Source: CADEDV01 sp964437415 (lineage in GTDB: Bacteria > Bacteroidota > Bacteroidia > Chitinophagales > Chitinophagaceae). Taken from it: a stretch of 64,000 bases of DNA. Where the stretch lies: NCBI GenBank assembly GCA_964437415.1, contig CAYTGN010000004.1, forward strand, positions 1 to 64,000, in the 5' to 3' direction. A program made the translations under genes and the position numbers. The notes under the pieces are model-generated. The model made no database searches. It was given only the letters and a program-made list of their open reading frames with translations, and had not been told where the DNA came from. This document shows, in pieces, positions 1 to 8,826 of this stretch (position 1 is the first letter of the stretch; each line of letters opens with the position of its first letter).

Positions 1-280
1 CAACCCTGCAAAAAACTTTAACCCAACTGTAAGAACCCTTCAAGGGTTGGCAACCATAAAAGAAAACTCCAGGCAATGATTACAAGACTTCAGACTCTTC
101 CAAAGGTTGCCAACCCTGCAAAAAACTTTACCCCAACTGTGAGAACCCTTCAAGGGTTGGCAACCTTAAAAGGAAACTCCGGGCAACAACCACCAAACTT
201 CAGACTCTTCCAAAGGTTGCCAACCCTGCAAAAAACTTTAACCCAACTGTAAGAACCCTTCAAGGGTTGGCAACCTTAAA
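1..280. repeat. Tandem array of 110-bp hairpin repeat (2.5 copies)
   Basis: Copies lie at 1-110, 111-220 and 221-280 (partial), differing at only a few positions, mostly in the second half of the unit. Each full junction carries the inverted pair GGTTGCCAACCCT ... AGGGTTGGCAACC (13 bp, about 35-nt core), and inside it lies the smaller palindrome AACCCTTCAAGGGTT. The array begins at the window edge, so more copies may lie to the left. It stops 3 bp before the stop codon of the mutS2-like gene, so it is downstream of that gene on the minus strand. A decayed relative lies at 7067-7126. No gene is seen in it. Confidence 0.9.
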
Positions 281-283
281 AAT

Positions 284-2437
284 TCAATCTCCCCCCGCCT
301 CCTTTTTCTCCTCTACCAGCACCAGGTCTTTCAGTTCCACCTGCATGGGCAGCAAACCGATCTTTACGACAGCTCTTTTACCCCGCAGTTCCATCACCTG
401 CCCCACCTGGTGATTCTTTTTCATTTTCACCTTATCACCCGGTTTGATATCACCACCCACTTCCTTGTATTTTGATTCAATCTTCTTTTGCATTTTACCG
501 GCAGCCTGCTGTTCCTTCTTTTTAAACAACAAGGCTTCCATCTGCCTTATCACTTTTTTCTTGTCCTCTTCCTTCCGCCAGTCAATAAGCAGTTGCTTTA
601 GTTTTCTTTCCATGTCTTTCAGGTAAGCGATCTTTTCCTGCGACAAACGGTTCTGCTCTTTTAATACCTCCACCTGCTGCCGGTGTTTTTCTTTATCCAT
701 CACCTGCTGCATTTCTTTCTTCAGCTTTTCATTTTCTTTGATCAGTTGCTCCAGTTGTTTTTCTTTTTGCTGCAGTTGACGCAGGTCCTGTTCGGTACGG
801 TTCAGTAATTTATCCAAACGATACTGGTCTTCATCTACCAGGGCTCTTGCTTTTTTGATCAGCCCTTTATCAAGGCCAATACGTTCAGCAATGGAAAAAG
901 TATAGGAACTGCCCGGTTTGCCGGTGATGAGCTGATACAGTGGTTGCAGGTTCTTTTCATCAAAAGCCATAGCCCCGTTAAAAATACCCGCTGTTTTACC
1001 CGCCATCACTTTCAGGTTCAGGTAATGCGTGGTCACAATGCCAATAGCATGTTTGCGGGCCAGTTCCTGCAGTATCACTTCGGCAAAGGCGCCGCCCAGG
1101 CCGGGATCGCTGCCGCTGCCTAATTCATCAATGAAAAAAAGTGTTTTGCCATTGGCGTTTTCCATGAAATATTTCATGTGCAGCAAATGGCTGCTGTATG
1201 TGCTCAGTTCAAATTCGATGCTTTGTGTGTCGCCGATATGGATCATCAGTTGTTTGAAAATGCCAAAGCGGGAAGAAGGATGCACCGGCACCAGCAATCC
1301 GGCCTGCAGCATCATTTGCAGCAACCCAACTGTTTTCATAGTAACTGTTTTGCCGCCTGCATTCGGCCCGCTGATCACCAGTATGCGGTTGTTTTCATCG
1401 AGGCTGATATGGACAGGTATTGTTGGCTTGCCGCTTTTTTGATTGTATAAATACAACAAGGGGTGAATGGCATTGACCATGTGCACACCTGCTTTTTCTT
1501 CCACAACAGGATATTCGCCTTTCACTTCCATGGCCAGTTTTGCTTTGGCACGGATAAAATCATAATCGCCGGTAATGCGGTAATATGCAGTCAGCAAAGG
1601 AGCATGAACCGAGAGGCGATGAGTCAGCACCCGCAGGATGCGATACACTTCTTTTCGTTCCTCGTTTTCGAGATCATACACTTCATTGTTCAGTTCAATA
1701 GTTTCTTCCGGTTCCACAAAAGCTGTGCGGCGGCTCTCGCTTTCACCATGCAGGATGCCCTTCACCGTACGCTTCTGTTCGGCCACCACCGCCAGCACCC
1801 TTCTGCCGTTCAGATAACTTTCTTCGATCTCCGCTAAGTAGCCCTGTTTATTAAGCTTCGCCACCACTTTTTCAAAAACCCTTCTCAGTTCGTTGCGTTT
1901 GCGATACAGGTCAAGGCGGATATGCTTTAGCCTGTCCGAAGCGTTGTCCTTCACCTGTCCCTGTTCATCCAGCACTTCATCTATAAGGGGAAGGATCGCT
2001 TTTTCATACCATGTGCCCTCGGTCACTTTTGCCAGGGCATCATAAGCCTCTCTTCTTTCTTTATCAAACCAGCGAAAGATGTTCTCCAGTGTAAAAGTGA
2101 GTCTCCGCAGTTGCAGCACCTGTTCACCCGACAACACAGCGCCGGGCACAGATAATAACTTTAGCTCAGCAGCAAGATTGGGGGATGGCTCAGCAGGGAA
2201 ATAAATACCATTGTCCAGCAGTTGGCGGTACTCATGGCTTTGCTTTAATTCCAGGTCAATAAATTCCTTGCGGGTGTGGATCCGCAGTTGTTGTGCCTTT
2301 GAACGGCCCTGTTCCGACTGGCAATAACCTGCCAGCAGTTGCCTGATCTTGTCAAACTCTAATTGTGATGCCGCCGCTTCAGGAAATAATCTCACACTTG
2401 TTCTGTTTGGAGGGCAAATTTCGTGTTTTACAGGCAT
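284..2437 (-). CDS. mutS2: MutS2-family ATPase lacking the C-terminal Smr domain
   Basis: This is a MutS2-type MutS homologue (717 aa). These are dimeric DNA-binding ATPases linked to recombination control and, in some bacteria, ribosome rescue. Visible features are the clamp/core helices (about 1-330), Walker A GPNAGGKT at 357-364, the Walker B region FFIDELGSGSDP, the TTHY switch, a long charged coiled coil (about 540-650), and a C-terminal SH3-like segment starting GDIKPGDKVKM. Typical MutS2 proteins are about 780-800 aa and carry an Smr nuclease domain after this SH3 segment. Here the protein stops at once, 3 bp short of the hairpin array. Whether that is normal for the clade or a truncation cannot be settled from the sequence. 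It starts at an ATG with no neighbour in operon. Confidence 0.88.
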   Translation of the reverse strand: MPVKHEICPPNRTSVRLFPEAAASQLEFDKIRQLLAGYCQSEQGRSKAQQLRIHTRKEFIDLELKQSHEYRQLLDNGIYFPAEPSPNLAAELKLLSVPGAVLSGEQVLQLRRLTFTLENIFRWFDKERREAYDALAKVTEGTWYEKAILPLIDEVLDEQGQVKDNASDRLKHIRLDLYRKRNELRRVFEKVVAKLNKQGYLAEIEESYLNGRRVLAVVAEQKRTVKGILHGESESRRTAFVEPEETIELNNEVYDLENEERKEVYRILRVLTHRLSVHAPLLTAYYRITGDYDFIRAKAKLAMEVKGEYPVVEEKAGVHMVNAIHPLLYLYNQKSGKPTIPVHISLDENNRILVISGPNAGGKTVTMKTVGLLQMMLQAGLLVPVHPSSRFGIFKQLMIHIGDTQSIEFELSTYSSHLLHMKYFMENANGKTLFFIDELGSGSDPGLGGAFAEVILQELARKHAIGIVTTHYLNLKVMAGKTAGIFNGAMAFDEKNLQPLYQLITGKPGSSYTFSIAERIGLDKGLIKKARALVDEDQYRLDKLLNRTEQDLRQLQQKEKQLEQLIKENEKLKKEMQQVMDKEKHRQQVEVLKEQNRLSQEKIAYLKDMERKLKQLLIDWRKEEDKKKVIRQMEALLFKKKEQQAAGKMQKKIESKYKEVGGDIKPGDKVKMKKNHQVGQVMELRGKRAVVKIGLLPMQVELKDLVLVEEKKEAGGD

Positions 2438-2787
2438 TCACAACGGTCAGATACCAATCCGGCATTGAGATGCCATGCAGATGTCCCGGTTTTGACATAT
2501 GTCACGCTGAGTTCACAGATTACACAAGGGAAAAAGTTAATGATAGCCCCGGTGTACCCGGCGTTCTCTGTGTGAACCCAAAACTGGTGGATTCCTTACC
2601 AACCATCAAACAAAGGGCAATGCAGAAATTTACATAACAGATATTCGCAATGGGTTGCCCGGCTGATTGCCCCCGTCAGGCAGATTTTCATCCCCCGCAA
2701 TATTCCGTTCATACAATTCCTTACCTTTCTTTCTCCAATAGTGCTAAAATTGTAATCTACCTGTCCGAATAACCAAAAACAAGTTGT
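2438..2787. other. 350-bp divergent intergenic region, no gene seen
   Basis: This gap separates the leftward mutS2-like gene from the rightward metalloprotease. Short open frames cross it on both strands but show no recognisable protein. A possible -7 element (TAAAATTG, one mismatch to TAnnTTTG) lies at 2745-2752, 35 bp before the metalloprotease ATG. Otherwise I see no feature. Confidence 0.5.
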
Positions 2788-5379
2788 ATGAAATGTAAAC
2801 ACCTGATTGGCCTGCCTTGTCTTTTTGTATCATTGGCTCTTGCCGCACAAAACAGACCCGCCACGCCGACAAATGCAGGAGGACCTCCTGCTGCAGACAG
2901 CTCCAAGCCAAAGAAACCGGCCGGCATCACTGACAAAGTGAAAAGCAGCCGGAAAATAGACGGCCTCTTCACCCTTTACCAGGACACTGCCACCGGCAGT
3001 GTGCAACTGTATGTAAGAAAAGACCAGTTGGGAAAAGAGTTCATTTACCAGAGCTTTTCCATCAGTGGCCCCACACAGTTTTTCCTGAACCAGAGTATGC
3101 ACCGCAACACTTTTGTTTTTAAAGTGGTGAAAGCATACGATAAACTGGAATTTTCAAGAGTGAACACTGCTTTCTATTACGATCCCCAAAACCCTGTGAG
3201 CAAAACAAAGGATGTGGATAAGCCTGAAACGGTTTTCCACTCGGAAAAAGCAGCGGCTGAGGATTCAACGGGTTATCTCATTGTTGCCGACGGCATCTTT
3301 ATCAGCGAAAAGCTGGACCGTGTGAAACCGCCTTCTATTCCCAGCCCGCAGGCTGCGATGAGTTTCAGCCTGGGAATGCTCAACCCTGCCAAATCAAAAT
3401 ACCACGATATACGTTCATTCCCCAACAATACGGACATCGTGGTGGATATGGCCTATGACAATCCTAATGCATTTGTAAGTGGCGGCCCCGACATCACCGA
3501 CCCCCGCTATGTGAGGGTGAGGATGCAGCATAGCCTGATAGAAATGCCAAAGAATGATTTTCGCCCCAGGAGAGATGACCCGAGAGTGGGTTACTTTATG
3601 CAGCAGGTGACTGACCAGACCAGCATCAGCCCTGTTCCTTACCGCGACATGATCAACCGCTGGAACCTGAAGAAAAAAGACCCGAATGCGGCCGTCAGCG
3701 AACCTGTGGAGCCTATCGTTTTCTGGGTAGAGAACACCACTCCGCATGAATACCGCCAGACCATTGTGGATGCCGGATTGAAATGGAATGAATCATTTGA
3801 AAAAGCCGGTTTTAAAAATGCCGTGCAGATGAAGATTATGCCCGACAATGCTGACTGGGATCCTGCTGATATTCGCTACAATGTGATCCGCTGGGTGGCT
3901 TCGGCACAGCCGAACTATGGCGCCATCGGGCCCAGTTTTGTAAATCCCAGGACAGGCCAGATTCTCGGCGCCGACATCACCATCGAGTGGTTCAGCGGCA
4001 GCGCCACACCGATCATGGATGAACTGTTCAGCGCTCCATCTATGGAAAATCTTTTCAAAACAGAAGAGCCTGCTCATACGATGGACCTGCAACACTATGC
4101 CACCTGCGCTATGGCCAAAGAGTTGAAAGCACAATTGGTGACAGGTATGACCATTGCCGATGTGCATGATGCAGGAGCTAATGAGATCAAAGAAATGCAC
4201 AAGCAGTTTCTCATTTACCTGGTGATGCATGAAATGGGACACACCCTTGGCCTGAATCACAACATGAAAGCCAGCCAGATGCTGTCGCCTGCAGAAGTGC
4301 ACAACAAAGAGATCACCCGCAAGATCGGTCTTATCGGTTCGGTGATGGATTATCCCGCCATCAATGTGGCATTGGATAAAAGCAAACAGGGCGACTATTA
4401 CACAACGGTTGCCGGTCCTTATGACCACTGGGCTATCGAGTATGGCTATACGCCTTTCAACGAAGCTGAAGAAGAAGCAGCTTTGGCAAAGATCCTCAGC
4501 CGCAGCACCGATCCCAAACTGACCTTTGGCAATGATGGTGATGATATGCGGGCACCCGGCAAAGCCATGGATCCGAGGGTAAACGTAAATGATCTTACCA
4601 ATGATCCTATCGCTTATGCGGAAGAACGTTTCAAATTAGTGAACAGTGTGATGGGTAAATTGGTGAAGAAATACAGCAAACCCGGCCAGAGCTATGCAGA
4701 ATTGCGCAGCCGCTATGGCGCCCTGCTGGGGCAACGCAACGGTATGCTGGCATCGGTGAGCCGTTTTATCGGCGGCATTTATGTTGACCGCAGCACACCG
4801 GATCAAAATTCAGGAGTGAAGCCCTACACACCCGTGCCCCTTGCCACCCAAAAGAAAGCAATGGAAATTCTGACCAAATATGCTTTTGCTCCCAATGCTT
4901 TTGATGGAGATGCGCAGGTGTTTCCTTATTTGGCCACACAACGTCGTGGTTTCAATCAAAACAGCGCCGGGGATGATTACCGCATCACCGCCAATATTCT
5001 TGGTGTTCAGATAAACAGTTCGCTGGCACACATTATGCACCCCAACACCCTGCAGCGCATCACCAACAGCCGCCTTTATGGTAATCAATACAGCGTGGCC
5101 GATGTGATGAACGACCTGCTAAAAGCCTGCTTTGAAGCAGACCTGAAGGGAAATGTGAATGTCTATCGTCAATACCTGCAAACCGCTTTTGCAAAACAGG
5201 CAGCATTGATCATGGACATCAAAAACCCGGGATATGATGATGTGTCAAGAGCTGCAGCCTTGCACACCGTGAAGAAGCTGAAAGCACAACTGGCTACTGC
5301 TGTTTCCCTGAACGAGGAAACAAGGGCCCACCGTGCTAACCTGCTCTTTATCATCAATAATGCGTTGGATAGAAAATAA
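2788..5379 (+). CDS. Secreted zinc-dependent metalloprotease (DUF5117/DUF5118 type)
   Basis: 863 aa, with a Sec signal peptide (about 1-20, ending LALAAQ), so the protein is exported. The metzincin-like zinc motif HEMGHTLGLNH spans residues 481-491 (HExxHxxGxxH). It gives three zinc-binding His and the catalytic Glu482. The N-terminal region (about 45-95) resembles DUF5118, followed by a DUF5117-like segment and the catalytic region, as in the large Bacteroidota zinc-dependent metalloprotease family. Substrate is unknown. It has its own upstream gap and a strong downstream terminator (5400-5432), so it is probably transcribed alone. Confidence 0.85.
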   Translation: MKCKHLIGLPCLFVSLALAAQNRPATPTNAGGPPAADSSKPKKPAGITDKVKSSRKIDGLFTLYQDTATGSVQLYVRKDQLGKEFIYQSFSISGPTQFFLNQSMHRNTFVFKVVKAYDKLEFSRVNTAFYYDPQNPVSKTKDVDKPETVFHSEKAAAEDSTGYLIVADGIFISEKLDRVKPPSIPSPQAAMSFSLGMLNPAKSKYHDIRSFPNNTDIVVDMAYDNPNAFVSGGPDITDPRYVRVRMQHSLIEMPKNDFRPRRDDPRVGYFMQQVTDQTSISPVPYRDMINRWNLKKKDPNAAVSEPVEPIVFWVENTTPHEYRQTIVDAGLKWNESFEKAGFKNAVQMKIMPDNADWDPADIRYNVIRWVASAQPNYGAIGPSFVNPRTGQILGADITIEWFSGSATPIMDELFSAPSMENLFKTEEPAHTMDLQHYATCAMAKELKAQLVTGMTIADVHDAGANEIKEMHKQFLIYLVMHEMGHTLGLNHNMKASQMLSPAEVHNKEITRKIGLIGSVMDYPAINVALDKSKQGDYYTTVAGPYDHWAIEYGYTPFNEAEEEAALAKILSRSTDPKLTFGNDGDDMRAPGKAMDPRVNVNDLTNDPIAYAEERFKLVNSVMGKLVKKYSKPGQSYAELRSRYGALLGQRNGMLASVSRFIGGIYVDRSTPDQNSGVKPYTPVPLATQKKAMEILTKYAFAPNAFDGDAQVFPYLATQRRGFNQNSAGDDYRITANILGVQINSSLAHIMHPNTLQRITNSRLYGNQYSVADVMNDLLKACFEADLKGNVNVYRQYLQTAFAKQAALIMDIKNPGYDDVSRAAALHTVKKLKAQLATAVSLNEETRAHRANLLFIINNALDRK

Positions 5380-5399
5380 GCTCATTCATCATGGATCTT

Positions 5400-5432
5400 A
5401 CAAACTCGCTGGTTTCAGCGGGTTTGTTTTTT
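5400..5432 (+). terminator. Rho-independent terminator after the metalloprotease
   Basis: ACAAACTCGCTG (5400-5411) pairs with CAGCGGGTTTGT (5416-5427) around a short loop and is followed by a T run. Confidence 0.85.
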
Positions 5433-5599
5433 ATTGCAAGGTTTTCACATTTCATTTCCATCTGCCCGATTCAACCTTCCGTAGCTATTGTTGTTATTTT
5501 ATAAACTGTAACAGACTGATTTGTCAGCAAGCTGGCAAAACAAAAAGAATGGTAACAGTAATTTGCACGAAATTTACAGCAGTTATGATAAGAAATAAC

Positions 5600-6259
5600 A
5601 TGGTGAAAACAATGGCTACAGGTGCAGCCATGCTGGTGATGTGCCTGTTGTCCTGTGCTCAAAAATCACCGGCTACCAATAAGACTATGAGCAATGCAAC
5701 GATAAATACCGGTTCAGGCAAGACCGACACAGCCACTTTTGCCAATGGGTGCTTCTGGTGCACCGAAGCTGTTTTTGAAGAACTGGATGGCGTCATCAGT
5801 GCTGTTTCGGGATACAGTGGTGGGCATACAAAAAATCCTTCCTATAAGGAAGTGACCAGCGGCGCCACCGGTCATGCAGAATGCATCCAGGTCGTATATG
5901 ACCCGGAAAAGATCAGTTTTGATAAACTGCTGGAAGTGTTCTGGCAAACACATGATCCCACCACACTGAACCGGCAGGGAGCGGATGTGGGCACACAATA
6001 CCGCAGTGCTATCTTTTACCACAATGAAGAGCAAAAACAAAAAGCAGAACAATATAAAGCAGCACTGGATAAAAGCGGCGCATATGATGATCCTATCGTG
6101 ACTGAGATCACTGCCTTCGATAAGTTTTACACGGCAGAAGATTATCATCAGCAGTATTATGAAGTGAATGGTAACAGCAATCCCTACTGCCGTATCGTCA
6201 TCCAGCCCAAACTGGAAAAATTCAGGAAAGTGTTCAAAGAAAAACTGAAAAAGAACTGA
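5600..6259 (+). CDS. msrA: Peptide-methionine (S)-S-oxide reductase, lipoprotein form
   Basis: MsrA reduces methionine-S-sulfoxide in oxidised proteins. The active-site motif GCFWC has the nucleophile Cys51 (start at 5600) followed by TEAVFEELDGV. The conserved TGHAE and GTQYRSAIFY segments are also present. The open frame reaches back to 5333, but that part is not MsrA-like. Starts at ATG 5600 or 5585 give a signal peptide with lipobox LLSC (Cys19 from 5600). The product should therefore be a membrane-anchored, periplasm- or surface-facing MsrA. The upstream gap of about 200 bp holds the previous gene's terminator. It is probably monocistronic. Confidence 0.92.
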   Translation: MVKTMATGAAMLVMCLLSCAQKSPATNKTMSNATINTGSGKTDTATFANGCFWCTEAVFEELDGVISAVSGYSGGHTKNPSYKEVTSGATGHAECIQVVYDPEKISFDKLLEVFWQTHDPTTLNRQGADVGTQYRSAIFYHNEEQKQKAEQYKAALDKSGAYDDPIVTEITAFDKFYTAEDYHQQYYEVNGNSNPYCRIVIQPKLEKFRKVFKEKLKKN

Positions 6260-6336
6260 ACCGGTTGTAATCAGTTTTTAACACCTGTCGCCTGTTCCGT
6301 CCCTCATTTTTAATTTACTTTGTAAAAACAGCAGGG

Positions 6337-7044
6337 ATGAAACACCTTATCCTGGTAATATTTGCTTTAACCTTATTGCTTCCTTCATCCGGGCAAAAAA
6401 CCATTTCCACCCTCAGCCTTCAATTAAGTTTTCCGCAGGAAGAATACAAGGAAACTTATGATGTAACAGGTGTTGGCGTCCGCTGGAACATCCTTACCCG
6501 TCCCAATGTAAATGTTCCTATCAGCATCGGCGGCGAACTGGGTTTCCTGATCAACGGCAGCAGTTCAAGAGTATTTGATGTATTCTTTCTTGGTTTTTAT
6601 GACCGTTACCGGGTGACGGCTGCCAACAATATCATTTCTCTCGCTTTTAAAACAAGGGCCGATCTTATTTCACATGAAAAAGCGGTTCAGCTTTATGTGG
6701 ATGGCACCGTTGGCACCAATCTTTTCTTTTCTTCTGTGGAAGTGACAAGAGAAACATTCTTCGGCCAGTCGGACTATGCAGGCGGCAATTCTTCCAAAGG
6801 TTACTGGGCATTTGTATGGGGACCTGGTCTTGGAATCGAAATACCTGTGAGTAAAGACAGGCAAACGGCTATATCTGTAAAAGGATCCTATCTTTTTGGA
6901 AGCAATACCAAATATTTCACTGATCCATATATCAACAATAACGGTGAAGTGTTTTTTACTCAGCGGGAATCAAAGACCACCATGCTGCTTATTGAAGGTG
7001 GTGTCCGGTTTGGCATGATGAGCAAAAAAAGAGCAAGGCGATAA
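6337..7044 (+). CDS. Hypothetical exported protein, outer-membrane-barrel-like
   Basis: 235 aa with a signal peptide (about 1-19, LLLPSSGQ). The rest alternates polar and hydrophobic residues with frequent Gly/aromatic turns (for example GVGVRWNILTR, ISIGGELGFLIN, LIEGGVRFGM), as in small outer-membrane beta-barrels. I do not recognise a family. It is convergent with the following gene, and the shared gap holds a decayed hairpin repeat. The start is an ATG shortly after a TTACTTTG sequence that could be a degenerate -7 box. Confidence 0.65.
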   Translation: MKHLILVIFALTLLLPSSGQKTISTLSLQLSFPQEEYKETYDVTGVGVRWNILTRPNVNVPISIGGELGFLINGSSSRVFDVFFLGFYDRYRVTAANNIISLAFKTRADLISHEKAVQLYVDGTVGTNLFFSSVEVTRETFFGQSDYAGGNSSKGYWAFVWGPGLGIEIPVSKDRQTAISVKGSYLFGSNTKYFTDPYINNNGEVFFTQRESKTTMLLIEGGVRFGMMSKKRARR

Positions 7045-7066
7045 GGCTAAGCTGATCGTTAGAAAA

Positions 7067-7126
7067 GGTTGCCAATCCTGCCAAAAAATTTACCCAACTT
7101 AATGACTCTCCCAGAATTGGTAAACT
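7067..7126. repeat. Decayed copy of the 110-bp array's hairpin element
   Basis: It begins GGTTGCCAATCCTGCC, contains TTTACCCAACTT, and ends AGAATTGGTAAACTT. Aligned to the unit at 104-276 it keeps order and spacing with scattered substitutions. It sits between two convergent genes. A tandem of TTACTCA heptamers follows at about 7130-7146. Confidence 0.7.
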
Positions 7127-7144
7127 TCACTTACTCATTACTCA

Positions 7145-8791
7145 TTATTCTATTATAGTATTCCGCAGTTCCAGCAAATTCAGCGCATTGGGTCTGAATC
7201 CTTTTACATTTGTTTGCACTAACCTCACTGCTTTATCATACCAAAGAGGAACAACTGGTGCATCAAACATGATCTGCTGATCGGCCTGCCGGTATAAATG
7301 ATAACGCAGCGAATCGTTCTCTTCAGCCAACGCTTTTTCAAACAGGGCATCAAACACAGGACTGTTATATCTTGTATAGTTTGGCGGGGCCGGGTTTTTG
7401 GAATAAAAGACCGATAGATAATTTTCTGCATCGGGATAATCTGCAATCCAGCTTCCCCGGAAGAATAAAGCCCTTGAACCGGATGTCATCTCCAGCAGCA
7501 ATGCTTTTTGCAGCACTTCCACCTGCACGGGGATGCCACATTCTTCCAATTGTTTGGCAATAAAATCACCCATATCAGCATAGATGGGTACAGTAAGTAA
7601 TTTGATACGGGGCAATCCTTTTCCATCCGGGTAACCTGCCTCTGCCAGCAATTGCCGGCTTTTGGCAGGGTCATAATGATACCCTTTCACTTTACCGGAA
7701 TCATATGATGGTAAGCCTGCGGGAACAAAACCGGATTCAGCAGGAGTGCCTAAAGAATTGCGCAGGTACAGGATCATCTTTCGCCGGTCAAATCCATAAT
7801 TGATAGCCTGTCTTATTTTTCTCAACCGCAGCGGTGAATCCCTGATCAGTTCGTTGGCGGAGTCAACAAGTATGCCGAGATACTCGGTATTCAAATAAGG
7901 GCTTGTCTGCAACTGTATCTTCCCTTCCCATTCTTTGCGCAGACTGCCACTTTTGGTGAGCACTTCATCTTTGAAAGAGGCATCAATATCATTGAGAAAC
8001 TCCAGTTGCTTTTGCCTGAACAATAAAAACTCCGTGGCCTTGCTGTCATAAAAACTTACTTTAATGCCATCGAGATAAGGCAGGCGGTTGCCGTTGCTGT
8101 AAGTTTCAAAATAGTTGGGATTCTTTTTCAACACCAATGCCTGTCCTTCTTCCCATGTCACTAATTGAAACGGGCCCGAACCCACCGGGTGACGGCGAAA
8201 ATCATTACCATAATATTCCACTGCTTCCTGCGGAACGATAGAACAATATTGCATGGACAAAATGCCCATAACGGGATTGTAGGGCCGCAGCAACCGCAGT
8301 TGAAAAGTGCTGTCATCAATGGCGGTGAATGGTTGCAGGCTGTCCACCTTGCGGTTGAATATCCATGAACCGGGACTTGCGGTTTTTGGATCAATAATAC
8401 GGGAAAAACTATACACCACATCCTTTGCCGTTAGTTTCCTCCCTTTACCTCCGGGAAATGCAACATCATCATGAAAAAAAACATCATCTCTCAGGTAAAA
8501 TGTATAAGAAAGTCTGTCTGCTGACACGGTCCAGCTTTTGGCCAGCGACGGAATGATTCGCAGGCTGTCATCAATTTCAACCAGTGTGTTGTACAACTGG
8601 TGAACGGGCCACATGATGGACTGGTTTTTGGCAAAAGCAGGGTCAAGCGAAGCAATGCCGGTGGTTTCATTGTAATGAAATATCTTTTTTTCATTACTTC
8701 TCTTGGAATGACAGCCGGCCAGCGCTATCATCAACGTGGTGATGCAAAACATCAGCCGGCAACCCTTTCTTTTAACAACCATATTACTCAT
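7145..8791 (-). CDS. Peptide/nickel-type ABC transporter substrate-binding lipoprotein
   Basis: 548 aa of the SBP_bac_5 (DppA/OppA) family, which bind peptides or similar solutes for ABC import. N-terminal lipobox LAGC (Cys27) predicts a lipoprotein. Family landmarks are LAKSWTVSADRLSYTFYLRDDVFFHDD, the ATEFLLFR region, GFDRRKMI, and a C-terminal WIADYPDAENYLSVFYS block. No permease or ATPase genes lie next to it, so the transporter partners must be elsewhere or it has a signalling role. Only 35 bp separate it from the divergent M1 peptidase. The ATG at 8791 is used; an ATG three codons later is equally possible. Confidence 0.88.
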   Translation of the reverse strand: MSNMVVKRKGCRLMFCITTLMIALAGCHSKRSNEKKIFHYNETTGIASLDPAFAKNQSIMWPVHQLYNTLVEIDDSLRIIPSLAKSWTVSADRLSYTFYLRDDVFFHDDVAFPGGKGRKLTAKDVVYSFSRIIDPKTASPGSWIFNRKVDSLQPFTAIDDSTFQLRLLRPYNPVMGILSMQYCSIVPQEAVEYYGNDFRRHPVGSGPFQLVTWEEGQALVLKKNPNYFETYSNGNRLPYLDGIKVSFYDSKATEFLLFRQKQLEFLNDIDASFKDEVLTKSGSLRKEWEGKIQLQTSPYLNTEYLGILVDSANELIRDSPLRLRKIRQAINYGFDRRKMILYLRNSLGTPAESGFVPAGLPSYDSGKVKGYHYDPAKSRQLLAEAGYPDGKGLPRIKLLTVPIYADMGDFIAKQLEECGIPVQVEVLQKALLLEMTSGSRALFFRGSWIADYPDAENYLSVFYSKNPAPPNYTRYNSPVFDALFEKALAEENDSLRYHLYRQADQQIMFDAPVVPLWYDKAVRLVQTNVKGFRPNALNLLELRNTIIE

Positions 8792-8826
8792 GAACTACTA
8801 AATTTACAGCAACAAAACAATATATC

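Noticed and set aside
1..280. Tandem repeats as a CRISPR array
   Set aside because: The unit is 110 bp and almost identical throughout; there are no short repeats with unique spacers and no cas genes.
2365..2637. 90-aa open frame in the first intergenic gap
   Set aside because: No start context, no family, and overlaps the mutS2 start.
3793..4428. 211-aa open frame antisense to the metalloprotease
   Set aside because: It runs opposite the conserved zinc motif region and has no protein-like features.
5333..5584. N-terminal extension of MsrA
   Set aside because: Overlaps the upstream gene's end and terminator; a lipoprotein signal starts at 5585/5600.
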